Of a stretch of DNA of 36,943 nt, positions 7,700 to 14,985 are shown piece after piece. A program made the translations under genes and the position numbers. Position 1 is the first letter of the stretch, and every line of letters starts with the position of its first letter. This DNA is from Bacteroidota bacterium (GTDB taxonomy: Bacteria; Bacteroidota; Bacteroidia; Cytophagales; Microscillaceae): contig RDXI01000041.1 of NCBI GenBank assembly GCA_004292795.1, positions 1-36,943 on the forward strand. Direction: 5' to 3'. Under the pieces are notes generated by a model. That model made no database searches, had not been told where the DNA came from, and saw only the letters and a list, made by a program, of their open reading frames with translations.

Positions 7700-9082
7700 G
7701 GTTGGTAGGTTATCTAACCATTCCTTTGCGTTTTGTGTATGCGGGTGTTGCTCGCCTAACTTTTCTAAAAAGATACTATAGGCTTCTTCGAGATACGTCC
7801 TTGCCTGCGTATAATCTTCTTGCTCAAAATACAATGCCCCTATGTTATGCAAAGAAAGAGCATAATCTGCGTGTCGGTTGCCTACTATTCCTTTTTGTAT
7901 GTGCGCGGCTTCTTCATACAAAGGCAAGGCTTTTGTATAGTTTCCTTGCTCATAATACAATCCAGCCAAATTATTCAAAGAAATAGCATAATCAGGGTGT
8001 TGTTTACCTAAGGTATTTTTTTGTATTTGGGAGGCTTCCTCATACAAAAGCAAAGCGTCTGCATAGTTTTCTTGTTGATGATACAAAGAAGCCAAATTAT
8101 GCAAAGCACTTGCATAATGAGGGTGTTGTTTGCCCAATGTTTCTTCGCATATTTGCAAGGCTTCTTCATACAAAGGCAAGGCTTTTGTATAATTTTCTTG
8201 GTTATAATACAAAACAGCCAAATCATTCAAAGATTGAGCATAATCAAGATGCCGTTCTCCTAATACCTCTTTGCGTATTTGCACGACTTCTTCATACAAA
8301 GGCAAGGCTTCTGCATAGTTTCCTACACTGTCGTACAAAGAAGCTACATTATTCAAAGCACTCGCATAACTTTTATGTTGCTTGCCTACCGCAACCTCGA
8401 TAAAGGCTACACTTTGTTTCGCACATCTGATAGCATTGGAATAGTCGTCTAACGATTTATATACATGGTGTATCCTATCCCACAATACACCCTGCTTTTT
8501 TTCGTGGTTAGTGTAGTCTATGCGCTGTGCCATTGCCTCGCCTACTGCTATAGTCCATTGATACGCTGAAGGATTTGCTTCTACTTCTTTTAAAATCATC
8601 AAATCTGTAAAATAGTCCCACATTTTATAGCAGTCAGGCAAAGCAGGCTTCAGTTCTTCGAGTAGGAATAGCTGTAGGAAAGGGTGTAGTGCGTAGGCAA
8701 GGTTATCTTCGGTTTGTAGCCAGCCTTTTTCTGCTAAAGCAAGGAGTGTATTTTCGTAGGTAAGGTCAGTGTCGCCTATCCACGTCAGGAAATCGCTTGC
8801 CTGATGCGAGGCAGTAGGCAAGACCGCCCACTGTTTTAGTAGCCACGCTTCGTCTTCGGTCAAATGGAGGAGCGGAAACACAGTGCGAAAGTGCCTATAC
8901 AGTTGTGTTGCTTGCGTACCTATATGAATATTGTCAGCAACTGCCTTGTGTTTGCCCGAAACAAATTCTTTTTGCAAGGCATACAAATCTTGGTTCATTA
9001 CATCGGCTTTTTCAAGCACGGCAAACACTTGTGCATAGCCAGCTTTTGCGAGGGCTTCGAGGATTTGTTGTTGGTAGTCCAT
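7694..9082 (-). CDS. STAND-like winged-helix/TPR protein lacking its NTPase domain
   Basis: 462 residues. Residues 1-48 are a small helical domain (QILEALAKAGYAQVFAVLEK, then LQKEFVSGK) resembling the effector-associated domains at the N-terminus of bacterial STAND proteins. Residues ~58-145 resemble the winged helix that follows an NB-ARC/NACHT NTPase (LLKQWAVLPT, LAEKGWLQ, ALHPFLQLFLLEEL). Six kinesin-light-chain-type 42-residue TPRs (SLNNLAGLYYEQGNY, LGKQHPDYA) end the protein. No P-loop is present anywhere, although one would be expected between the first two parts, so it looks like an in-frame loss of about 250 residues. The TPRs are also near-identical at DNA level. A TATCTTTG box lies upstream. 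Confidence 0.75.
   Translation of the reverse strand: MDYQQQILEALAKAGYAQVFAVLEKADVMNQDLYALQKEFVSGKHKAVADNIHIGTQATQLYRHFRTVFPLLHLTEDEAWLLKQWAVLPTASHQASDFLTWIGDTDLTYENTLLALAEKGWLQTEDNLAYALHPFLQLFLLEELKPALPDCYKMWDYFTDLMILKEVEANPSAYQWTIAVGEAMAQRIDYTNHEKKQGVLWDRIHHVYKSLDDYSNAIRCAKQSVAFIEVAVGKQHKSYASALNNVASLYDSVGNYAEALPLYEEVVQIRKEVLGERHLDYAQSLNDLAVLYYNQENYTKALPLYEEALQICEETLGKQHPHYASALHNLASLYHQQENYADALLLYEEASQIQKNTLGKQHPDYAISLNNLAGLYYEQGNYTKALPLYEEAAHIQKGIVGNRHADYALSLHNIGALYFEQEDYTQARTYLEEAYSIFLEKLGEQHPHTQNAKEWLDNLPTL
7765..8390 (-). repeat. 126-bp tandem repeats encoding TPRs
   Basis: The TPR half of the preceding gene is built from 126-bp units with high DNA similarity: the block CTTCATACAAAGGCAAGGC recurs at about 126- or 252-bp intervals near 7913, 8163 and 8289. 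Such units can recombine and change the number of TPRs. One AGGCAAG word is embedded in several units and may have spread with them. Confidence 0.75.
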
Positions 9083-9105
9083 TGTTGGGATAGGTTTGTT
9101 TCAAA

Positions 9106-9113
9106 CAAAGATA
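9106..9113 (-). promoter_or_regulatory. Candidate -7 box (TATCTTTG) for the TPR gene
   Basis: Minus-strand TATCTTTG fits TAnnTTTG exactly and lies 23 bp upstream of the start at 9082. Between box and start is a perfect small palindrome, TTTGTTT-C-AAACAAA (9095-9109), overlapping the box, that could be an operator. Confidence 0.5.
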
Positions 9114-9126
9114 CATCATTTTTCCG

Positions 9127-9163
9127 AAAAAAAAACCTACAAGGTTTTTGACCTTATAGGTTT
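9127..9163 (-). terminator. Rho-independent terminator after the dehydrogenase gene
   Basis: On the minus strand, stem AAACCTATAAGG pairs with CCTTGTAGGTTT (one mismatch; plus coordinates 9133-9144 and 9152-9163), 7-nt loop, followed by an unbroken T-run (9135-9127). It begins 9 bp after the stop of the minus-strand gene at 9173. Confidence 0.85.
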
Positions 9164-9172
9164 GGCGAGTAG

Positions 9173-10328
9173 TTACTCCTTGCCTGCCACATAATCTTGC
9201 AGGTAAGCAAAACGAGGCATGAGTTTTCCGTTTTCCGTAACGGTAGCCCGCGCCAACGTGCCATCAGCGTCATCATTCAGCCATGCAGGGAACGCCCATT
9301 GCATCAGTTGTTCGCCAAAGGCTTCCGAAGCATCAGCAGGCAATTCGCAAGGCAAATTATCCACTGCCATAACCGTAATGTTCGCAGGGTTTGAGTAGGC
9401 AAGTTCTTCTTTTTGCGTAAGCGGAAGAACCCATAATGTCGCAAGTTACGTCAGCAATCACCTTCACTTTGAAGTCGGGGCGTTGCATATCCGCCACTGT
9501 AAAGAGTGCGTCTGCCTCTGGACTCCAATAATGTCCCGAAATAAACAAATCGCCTGCTTGCGCATATTGCATAAAGTCCGACACATAGCTTTCGGGGTGT
9601 TTGTAGAAGCCCAAATTATGCGTGTCGTATTCATCTTTGGGTTTGTAATAATTTTCGGAACGCAAAACGGTATAAACAGGCTCATCAAACGTATCGTGCA
9701 AAAATTCTTGTGGGAAAACTTGCTTGATGCGCATGAGGTCGAGCATCTCTTTCGCGCCCTTGCCTACGCGCCCCGTACCCGTTACGATAATCTTGATAGG
9801 CGGAAGTTTGATTTTAGAAAATTCCTTTTTCAATTCCTTCAATGTGATGCACGCATGCGCAGGCTTGAGGTCAAACAATCCATAGCGTTTGCCGTAGGTA
9901 AGGATACCATTATACGCGCCCACGATACCCGCAAAACGCCCAAACGCCACCACGCGCACACCCAAATCATCAACCAAACATTCATAATCAATCAAACGAA
10001 TGTTTTTCTCCAAAATGGCTTGCAACAAACCACGATTGTAGGGCTGTTTTTTCATCGTATGCGAGAAGAACATATAGGTCTTGTTGGGTATCAAGTCCGC
10101 AATCGGCACTTCTTTGATGCCCATGAGCAAGTCCGCACCCGACACATCATCAAGCACAGGCAAGCCCGCCTTCTCGAACTCCGCATCAGCAATACAACGC
10201 ACTTGGCTACTTTGTATGATAAATTCAAATTCGGGGTGAAGGGTAGCTAATTGTTTGCATTGTGCAGGAACAAGGGGCATTCGGTGGTCAGATGGCACTT
10301 TGCCCTCACGAATAATAGCGATTTTCAT
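9173..10328 (-). pseudogene. Frameshifted saccharopine/alanine dehydrogenase-type oxidoreductase
   Basis: The main frame (10328 down to about 9430) encodes an AlaDH/PNT-fold NAD-dependent dehydrogenase like lysine-forming saccharopine dehydrogenase: IREGKVPSDHRMPL at the N-terminus, nucleotide motif VTGTGRVGKGA, then VIADVTCDI. It then runs into 20-odd unrelated residues and stops at 9357. The proper C-terminus continues in another frame: KEELAYSNPANITVMAVDN, LPCELPADASEAFGEQL, ENGKLMPRFAYLQDYV, ending at 9173. By comparison with the family, roughly 20-25 codons (the TLRASTI...YGYDP block) are also missing at the junction near 9405-9440. So this is a short deletion with frameshift, not just an indel. 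A sequencing or assembly error remains possible. Confidence 0.8.
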
Positions 10329-10364
10329 AACAGTATTTAGAGATTAGGATAACACAATCGTTTG

Positions 10365-10395
10365 CAAAATTACAACCGATAACGGGGTTCTACAA
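10365..10395 (-). promoter_or_regulatory. Bacteroidota promoter for the dehydrogenase gene
   Basis: Minus strand: TTG (complement of 10393-10395), 20-bp spacer, TAATTTTG (10372-10365). Both elements and the spacing fit the consensus TTG-N17-23-TAnnTTTG. The start codon at 10328 is 36 bp downstream. Confidence 0.65.
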
Positions 10396-10631
10396 ATAAA
10401 GTTTTTCTCCCCCCAAAACTTACAACTCGCTCATATTATTTTCCTTGCCTACAGGCAATACAGAAATTTTTTGAAAGAAAAACTTACATAGCCCCGCCAA
10501 AATGTAACCCTTTTAGTTTTTGTACGTTTAAATAATTGTTTGTACGATTTGGTTTTTTGGTAGAAAAGCGCGAATTTTGCAAACTTTTTTATTTATTCAT
10601 TGTTTTACATTAAAAAAATTAAAAAAAAGGA
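10396..10631. promoter_or_regulatory. speD upstream region with 20-bp-spaced direct repeat
   Basis: This AT-rich spacer has no gene. TTTGTACG occurs twice, at 10519-10526 and 10539-10546, exactly 20 bp apart, i.e. two helical turns, which would suit a dimeric regulator. A compact inverted pair TTGCCT-AC-AGGCAA lies at 10445-10458, made from the dispersed genome word. No perfect TAnnTTTG box was found. An AGGA lies 2-5 bases before the speD ATG, one of the few Shine-Dalgarno-like sites here. Confidence 0.4.
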
Positions 10632-11033
10632 ATGAAAGCTCTTGGCAATCACATTTTAGTTGAATTTTACAACTGCGATAAACAAGTAATGAATGACGCG
10701 CCTTTTATCGAGAAGGTTATGAACGAAGCGTCTATCATGGCAGGTGCCACAGTGGTAGGAAGTCATTTTCATACCTTCAGCCCGCATGGGGTGAGTGGCG
10801 TGGTAGTGATTGCTGAGTCGCATCTTTCTATTCATACATGGCCTGAATATGGCTACGCGGCAGTGGACATCTTCACTTGTGGCGACACCATTCAACCCGA
10901 AGTTGCTTTTGAACATTTGAAAATAAATTTCCGCGCTGGCAATACTTCTACGATTGAGATGCGCCGCGGACAGTTGCACGACATCACAGACCTTCGCCAC
11001 AAAGTAGTGGAAGCAGAACTTGCCATGGCGTAA
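10632..11033 (+). CDS. speD: S-adenosylmethionine decarboxylase proenzyme
   Basis: 133 residues, the usual length of the small SpeD/SpeH class (TIGR03330). The enzyme makes decarboxylated SAM, the aminopropyl donor for spermidine. Self-cleavage occurs at Glu62-Ser63 in [12 protein letters not shown], which creates the pyruvoyl cofactor from Ser63; His68 and Cys83 (DIFTCGD) are the expected processing and catalytic residues. The start at 10632 fits family N-termini. It is followed by its own terminator, so it is probably a single-gene unit; no spermidine synthase gene is in the window. Confidence 0.95.
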   Translation: MKALGNHILVEFYNCDKQVMNDAPFIEKVMNEASIMAGATVVGSHFHTFSPHGVSGVVVIAESHLSIHTWPEYGYAAVDIFTCGDTIQPEVAFEHLKINFRAGNTSTIEMRRGQLHDITDLRHKVVEAELAMA

Positions 11034-11069
11034 GGCAAGGCATAAGAGATAAAAACGATTCAATACCCC

Positions 11070-11099
11070 AAAGGCTTTCTGAAAAGAGAGCCTTTTTTT
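11070..11099 (+). terminator. Rho-independent terminator after speD
   Basis: Stem AAAGGCT (11070-11076) with AGCCTTT (11089-11095) plus an inner TCT/AGA, followed by T's to 11099. It starts 37 bp after the speD stop. From 11100 to 11268 I see only an AT-rich leader for the next gene, with a near-miss TATCATTTG just before its ATG. Confidence 0.8.
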
Positions 11100-11268
11100 G
11101 TTATACCCCTTCAAAAATACTTCACTTTCGAAAAAAAGCAGTTTTTTTTTGAAAAAACGTATAATTTTTCCGATTTTTGGCGGAAAATTTGTGTTGTTTA
11201 TACATGAATTGTGCATTTTTGCAAAACCAAAAAATGACCTTTCAAGACCTTTAAGTTATCATTTGTAA

Positions 11269-11922
11269 ATGCCTAAAAAATTCCTGTTTGTATTGACTGG
11301 CTTGTTGTTACTTTTAGTAGGCAATAGCTGGCATGGTTTGTATTCCCAAAACAAAACGACTGAACCTGTGTATGCGTCTTTCGCCTTAGACTCGTCTTTG
11401 TACGAAAAGATGGAAGTCGTACACACGACCATGAAGCCCGCTTGGTATCAGTTCTTCGCGCCTACTTCTGCCTTGCCTACGTCCTTGCCTGCTGACGCGC
11501 CTATCGCTTTTGTGCCTAAAAATGATGCACAAAATCCTACCCTCGTGCAGTGGACATTGGTAAACCAAAGCAAACAAGCCCTAAAACTGCCTACTGAAAA
11601 TGGTAGTTTGTTGATGCTTCAGGAAGCGCAAGACGCAAAAGGCAAGTGGCGACCTGTGGAATATTGGGCGCAACAATGGGGACACATGAAAATGACTGCC
11701 GTGAAAGGTGAATTTGTGCTAAAACCCACACAGGCGATTATGGTAGTCGCGCCCAAATACGAAGGAAGTCAACAAACAAATTTCCGCTTCAAATACAAAA
11801 TGATTGACAAAAAAGGAAAAACTGTACTTGCCTACTCGCCTACTTTTCAAGGTTTTATCTCGCCTACCCAATTCGAACTAAGCAAGGAGGACAAGAAAAA
11901 AGGTGCGTCTTATTTGGATTAA
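11269..11922 (+). CDS. Secreted protein of unknown function
   Basis: 217 residues with an N-terminal signal peptide (KKFLFVLTGLLLLLVG, then a likely cut near the GLYSQ). The rest is soluble and beta-rich, with a segment resembling the immunoglobulin-like folds of Bacteroidota envelope proteins (VQWTLVNQSKQALKLP, then FVLKPTQAIMVV). No catalytic motif or family is recognised. It is followed 3 bp later by an M23 peptidase gene and, overlapping that, menE, so the three are probably one transcript; the secreted protein may act with the peptidase on the cell wall. Confidence 0.75.
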   Translation: MPKKFLFVLTGLLLLLVGNSWHGLYSQNKTTEPVYASFALDSSLYEKMEVVHTTMKPAWYQFFAPTSALPTSLPADAPIAFVPKNDAQNPTLVQWTLVNQSKQALKLPTENGSLLMLQEAQDAKGKWRPVEYWAQQWGHMKMTAVKGEFVLKPTQAIMVVAPKYEGSQQTNFRFKYKMIDKKGKTVLAYSPTFQGFISPTQFELSKEDKKKGASYLD

Positions 11923-11925
11923 CGT

Positions 11926-12729
11926 ATGCAAAACATAGCGTGTTTGTGGTTCTGGCTGTTGCCTTCTGTGTTAGTAGCCCAAAATTTTAAGGTCTATACA
12001 GAAAAAACGCCTACGAACATTACCATTTTTTATGCGGATAATCATTTTGCTTGTACGCAATCGTTGAAAATAGTCTTCACAGAGGCTATCAACATCTGCC
12101 CTTCGAATAGCCAACACTTTCTTATAGAGCCTCACGTCAGTAGAAAATTTCTTTTTAGTGTAAAACCTTGTACCGACTCTACTTGGCATTACGATTATAA
12201 GTATTGGTACTGTATGGGCGATACGACTTTGACGAAATATGATAAAGATTTTGCCTACGGTCTGCCCTATCCCAAAGGCACGGAATACAAGGTTTCGCAA
12301 GGCTATTTTGGGACATATTCGCATCAAGATAAATATGCCATTGACTTCACGATGCCCGAAGGAACTGCAGTTTGCGCTATGCGTGGAGGCATAGTCGTTA
12401 ATACCAAAAGCGACTCCAACATAGGCTGGGGTGACCCACAATATAGCAAAGATGGAAATTTTGTGCTAATTTATCACAGTGATGGCACATTGGCTGATTA
12501 TGCTCACTTCCAACAAAATGGCGTGATAGTAAAAGCAGGGGACAAAGTAGAAAAAGGGCAGTTGATAGGCTTCAGTGGCAATACAGGCTTTAGCAGTGGA
12601 GCGCATTTGCACGTCGAAGTGCGCTTGCCTCATTTTGACGCGAAAAGAACTATAGAACCCCGATTCAAAACAGGAGGCAAGTTCATTGTTATCAAACAAG
12701 GCAATTATTACAAAAACGAAGACCAATGA
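11926..12729 (+). CDS. M23-family (LytM-like) metallopeptidase, secreted
   Basis: 267 residues. An N-terminal signal peptide ends near VLVAQ-N. The C-terminal half (about 120-240) is an M23 domain: HxxxxxxD as His133 and Asp140 (HQDKYAID), YAH with His194 and the HLH motif at 227-229 give the zinc site and catalytic His. It should cut peptide cross-links of peptidoglycan or a similar substrate in the periplasm. The N-terminal ~100 residues hold five Cys and no known domain. The start is 3 bp after the upstream stop, and the stop overlaps the menE start (ATGA), so translation is coupled. Confidence 0.9.
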   Translation: MQNIACLWFWLLPSVLVAQNFKVYTEKTPTNITIFYADNHFACTQSLKIVFTEAINICPSNSQHFLIEPHVSRKFLFSVKPCTDSTWHYDYKYWYCMGDTTLTKYDKDFAYGLPYPKGTEYKVSQGYFGTYSHQDKYAIDFTMPEGTAVCAMRGGIVVNTKSDSNIGWGDPQYSKDGNFVLIYHSDGTLADYAHFQQNGVIVKAGDKVEKGQLIGFSGNTGFSSGAHLHVEVRLPHFDAKRTIEPRFKTGGKFIVIKQGNYYKNEDQ

Positions 12730-13820
12730 TTTGGTATTGGAATAACACCCCTTACAGCCTTGCGCAAATAGCGCAGGGCGATTTTGTATCTGATGACCAC
12801 GCGCTCCAAACGGCTTGGGGCTTTGCGCAGGCGTGGCTGGCAGGCAAGGACGTTTTCGTCTTGCCTACTTCGGGTTCTACAGGCGAGCCAAAACCTATCA
12901 CCATCACGCGCAAGCAAATGCAGGCAAGCGCGAAAGGTACTGCCCAAGCCCTCGACCTTGCCTCCTGCCAAACGGCTTTGTTGGCTATCCATGCGCAATA
13001 TGTGGGTGGAAAAATGATGTTGGTTCGCGCCCTTGAGTATGGGCTAAGGCTTACGGGAATTCCTGCAGTAAGCAATCCTTTGGCGTATTTGGCGGACTTG
13101 TACGGCAAAGAAAACTTGCCTACTTTTGATTTTATCGCGCTTGTCCCTGCGCAATTATATACTATAGCTACAGAAACACCTGATTTGCTTGCCTGCTTTT
13201 CGGGTAGCAAGGCGATTATTTTGGGTGGCGGTGCGGTAGGCGAGGCTTTGGAGCGGGTAGTGCAGGAACTTGATATGCCTATTTACAACACCTACGGCAT
13301 GACCGAAACCGTTTCGCACATTGCCCTCAAACGCCTGAACGGGGCAGAAAAAACGGATTATTTCCTTGCCTTCGAGGGTGTGCAGTTGGGCGTAGATGAA
13401 CGCGATTGTTTGCGGATATGTGCAGAGGTAACACAAAACGAATGGGTACAAACCCATGATGTAGTACAATTACTTGATAATCAACACTTTGTGTGGTTGG
13501 GCAGGGCAGACAATACGCTGAACAGTGGCGGGGTAAAAATCCAAATAGAAACATTGGAGGCGAAAATCGAGCCTTTATTGCGTGCCGAAGAAATCCATGT
13601 GCCGTTTGCTATAGTGGGCTTGCCTGATGACAAATGGCAACAAAAAATTGTGTTGTACCTCGAAACCCCTGCCTTGCCTGCGGAAACTGTAGGCAAGCTC
13701 GACCTTGCTTTCAGAACGCATTTGCAACGCCACGAAGTACCCAAAGAAATTCGTTGCCTTGCCTCCTTTCCACGCACCGAAACAGGCAAGATTTTGAGAG
13801 GGGCTTTCTTGCAAAGCTAA
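12726..13820 (+). CDS. menE: o-Succinylbenzoate-CoA ligase (menaquinone synthesis)
   Basis: 364 residues, a short ANL-superfamily acyl-CoA ligase as is usual for MenE of Bacteroidota. Motifs: nucleotide loop TSGSTGEPKP at 48-57, adenine/acid-binding YGMTET from 190, hinge GRADNTLNSGGVKI near 260-275, and the C-terminal catalytic Lys in TETGKILRG. It activates o-succinylbenzoate to its CoA thioester in menaquinone synthesis. The ATG overlaps the preceding peptidase stop. The gene is unusually dense in the dispersed CTTGCCT/AGGCAAG word (over ten copies). Other men genes are not in the window. Confidence 0.9.
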   Translation: MIWYWNNTPYSLAQIAQGDFVSDDHALQTAWGFAQAWLAGKDVFVLPTSGSTGEPKPITITRKQMQASAKGTAQALDLASCQTALLAIHAQYVGGKMMLVRALEYGLRLTGIPAVSNPLAYLADLYGKENLPTFDFIALVPAQLYTIATETPDLLACFSGSKAIILGGGAVGEALERVVQELDMPIYNTYGMTETVSHIALKRLNGAEKTDYFLAFEGVQLGVDERDCLRICAEVTQNEWVQTHDVVQLLDNQHFVWLGRADNTLNSGGVKIQIETLEAKIEPLLRAEEIHVPFAIVGLPDDKWQQKIVLYLETPALPAETVGKLDLAFRTHLQRHEVPKEIRCLASFPRTETGKILRGAFLQS

Positions 13821-13851
13821 AAAAAGGAGGCTTGCAAGTGTTGCAAGCCTC
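13819..13851 (-). terminator. Terminator between convergent genes
   Basis: Perfect 11-bp stem GAGGCTTGCAA (13827-13837) with TTGCAAGCCTC (13841-13851) and a 3-nt loop. On the minus strand it is followed by a T-run (13825-13819), so it ends the small minus-strand gene at 13890; on the plus strand it may stall transcription leaving menE. Confidence 0.8.
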
Positions 13852-13889
13852 TATATTGTCCCTGCAAAGCAGGCGAGAAGATACTATCG

Positions 13890-14153
13890 TTATTTGCCTC
13901 GACTTCCGCGTGTAGTTCCGCTTCTGAAAGAGCGACTCGTGCTTGAAAATCCGCTACGGCGAACACCCGTATAGCCTCCGCTTGAACGGTAAGACTGCAT
14001 ATAGGTAGCATTTTCTTCTTTGTACTCGCGCATTACGCTGGGGCTTTGCATACCATACCACCACCAACCTTGCGAGGAGGAGAGCCAAGCTGTTGAGAAC
14101 ATCAACAAAAACATTACTGCTATCAGAATTTTCGGGAAACTAAGCATTTTCAA
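13890..14153 (-). CDS. Small membrane-anchored protein with Arg/Ser/Gly-rich tail
   Basis: 87 residues. A hydrophobic N-terminal segment (residues ~7-25, ending STAWLSSSQG) is either a signal anchor or signal peptide. It is followed by an aromatic WWWYGM patch and a C-terminal third made almost only of Ser, Arg, Gly and Thr. No known family. It follows the DUF4337 gene by 46 bp on the same strand and is followed by a terminator, which supports it being real. Confidence 0.6.
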   Translation of the reverse strand: MKMLSFPKILIAVMFLLMFSTAWLSSSQGWWWYGMQSPSVMREYKEENATYMQSYRSSGGYTGVRRSGFSSTSRSFRSGTTRGSRGK

Positions 14154-14199
14154 AAATAGCTTTTTTTGGGGAAATTACAAAATTTTTGGGGCAAAATTT

Positions 14200-14760
14200 T
14201 TAAGGCATCATAATCGCGTAGCTCGTGATGCAAATGCCAATAACGCCCAAGATGATGCTCAACACCCACAAAATCCCCTGCCGAGCTATCATAGCGACCG
14301 CCGCAAGTACGATAGCGATTTGATACAAGCCTTCGGCAAGGTCAAGTACATTGCCTTTGGCATCTGCATTTTCGGACACTTTTTCGTGTTTGGTTGCCAT
14401 TTTTTGGATTTCCTTCTTCTCTTTCTCGTAGCGTTTTATCTCGCCTTCGAAAAAAGCAATGCCCGATTTGATTTTCTGCACATACTTTTCGCTGTGGTTG
14501 TCGTCTTCCAAGTTCAATTTCAGCCCTTCAAGATGCACCTCGAACAAGTTTTGTTTGATACTTTTGGATTGGAATCGACTCCATTCGTTGCTTGCTTTGT
14601 CGCGGTTCACGAGCAGGTCATCTCCTGACTGATTGGAGAAAATGGTAGAAAGCGATAGCGCAACGGCTATGATGGACGTAGTGAGGGCAACCCACTTCTC
14701 AAAGGATTCGGATTTGGCAAAAGGTTTCTTTTCTTCGGGGGCAGTAGTTTCGACTTGCAT
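14200..14760 (-). CDS. DUF4337-family membrane protein
   Basis: 186 residues. One transmembrane segment near residues 22-42 (WVALTTSIIAVALSLSTIF), a central charged, probably coiled-coil region (about 55-125) with the family words NEWSRFQSKSIKQNLFE, and two C-terminal transmembrane segments (about 145-185). This order and the QSKSIKQ word fit DUF4337, whose function is not known. It has a consensus promoter just upstream and heads a two-gene unit with the small Arg/Ser/Gly-rich protein. Confidence 0.8.
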   Translation of the reverse strand: MQVETTAPEEKKPFAKSESFEKWVALTTSIIAVALSLSTIFSNQSGDDLLVNRDKASNEWSRFQSKSIKQNLFEVHLEGLKLNLEDDNHSEKYVQKIKSGIAFFEGEIKRYEKEKKEIQKMATKHEKVSENADAKGNVLDLAEGLYQIAIVLAAVAMIARQGILWVLSIILGVIGICITSYAIMMP

Positions 14761-14791
14761 AAGAAATTTGAAAGATAGTTAAAAGAAGTAG

Positions 14792-14821
14792 CAAATATAA
14801 AGGCAACTTGTAAAAAAACAA
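14792..14821 (-). promoter_or_regulatory. Bacteroidota promoter for DUF4337 operon
   Basis: Minus strand TTG (complement of 14819-14821), 19-bp spacer, TATATTTG (14799-14792). Elements and spacing fit consensus; the start codon (14760) is about 31 bp downstream. Confidence 0.65.
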
Positions 14822-14844
14822 ACACTTTGGAGGTTTCGAAAAAG

Positions 14845-14878
14845 AAAAAAACCTTCCACAAAGTAGAAGGCTTTTTTT
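14845..14878 (-). terminator. Bidirectional terminator after the histidine kinase gene
   Basis: CCTTC (14852-14856) pairs with GAAGG (14866-14870), extended by A's at 14845-14851 facing T's at 14872-14878 around a bulged C. Either strand ends in a T-run. On the minus strand it terminates the kinase operon. The rest of the 14761-14985 spacer holds the DUF4337 promoter and nothing else that I can see. Confidence 0.7.
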
Positions 14879-14985
14879 ACATTATTACCGCAATGTTTAA
14901 GTTATTACTTTATTTATGATAGCTTTACTATCTATATATAAAACAACGTAGGTTGATTTTTGTTTGAAAAAAATGAAAAAAAATC

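Noticed and set aside
7765-8390. Regularly spaced repeats that could be mistaken for a CRISPR array
   Set aside because: The period is 126 bp, the sequence is open throughout on the minus strand and translates into 42-residue TPRs. No CRISPR array is present anywhere in the window.
9483-10250. A 255-residue open frame on the plus strand
   Set aside because: It lies opposite the dehydrogenase gene, has biased composition rich in His/Arg and no recognisable motif; it is a shadow frame.
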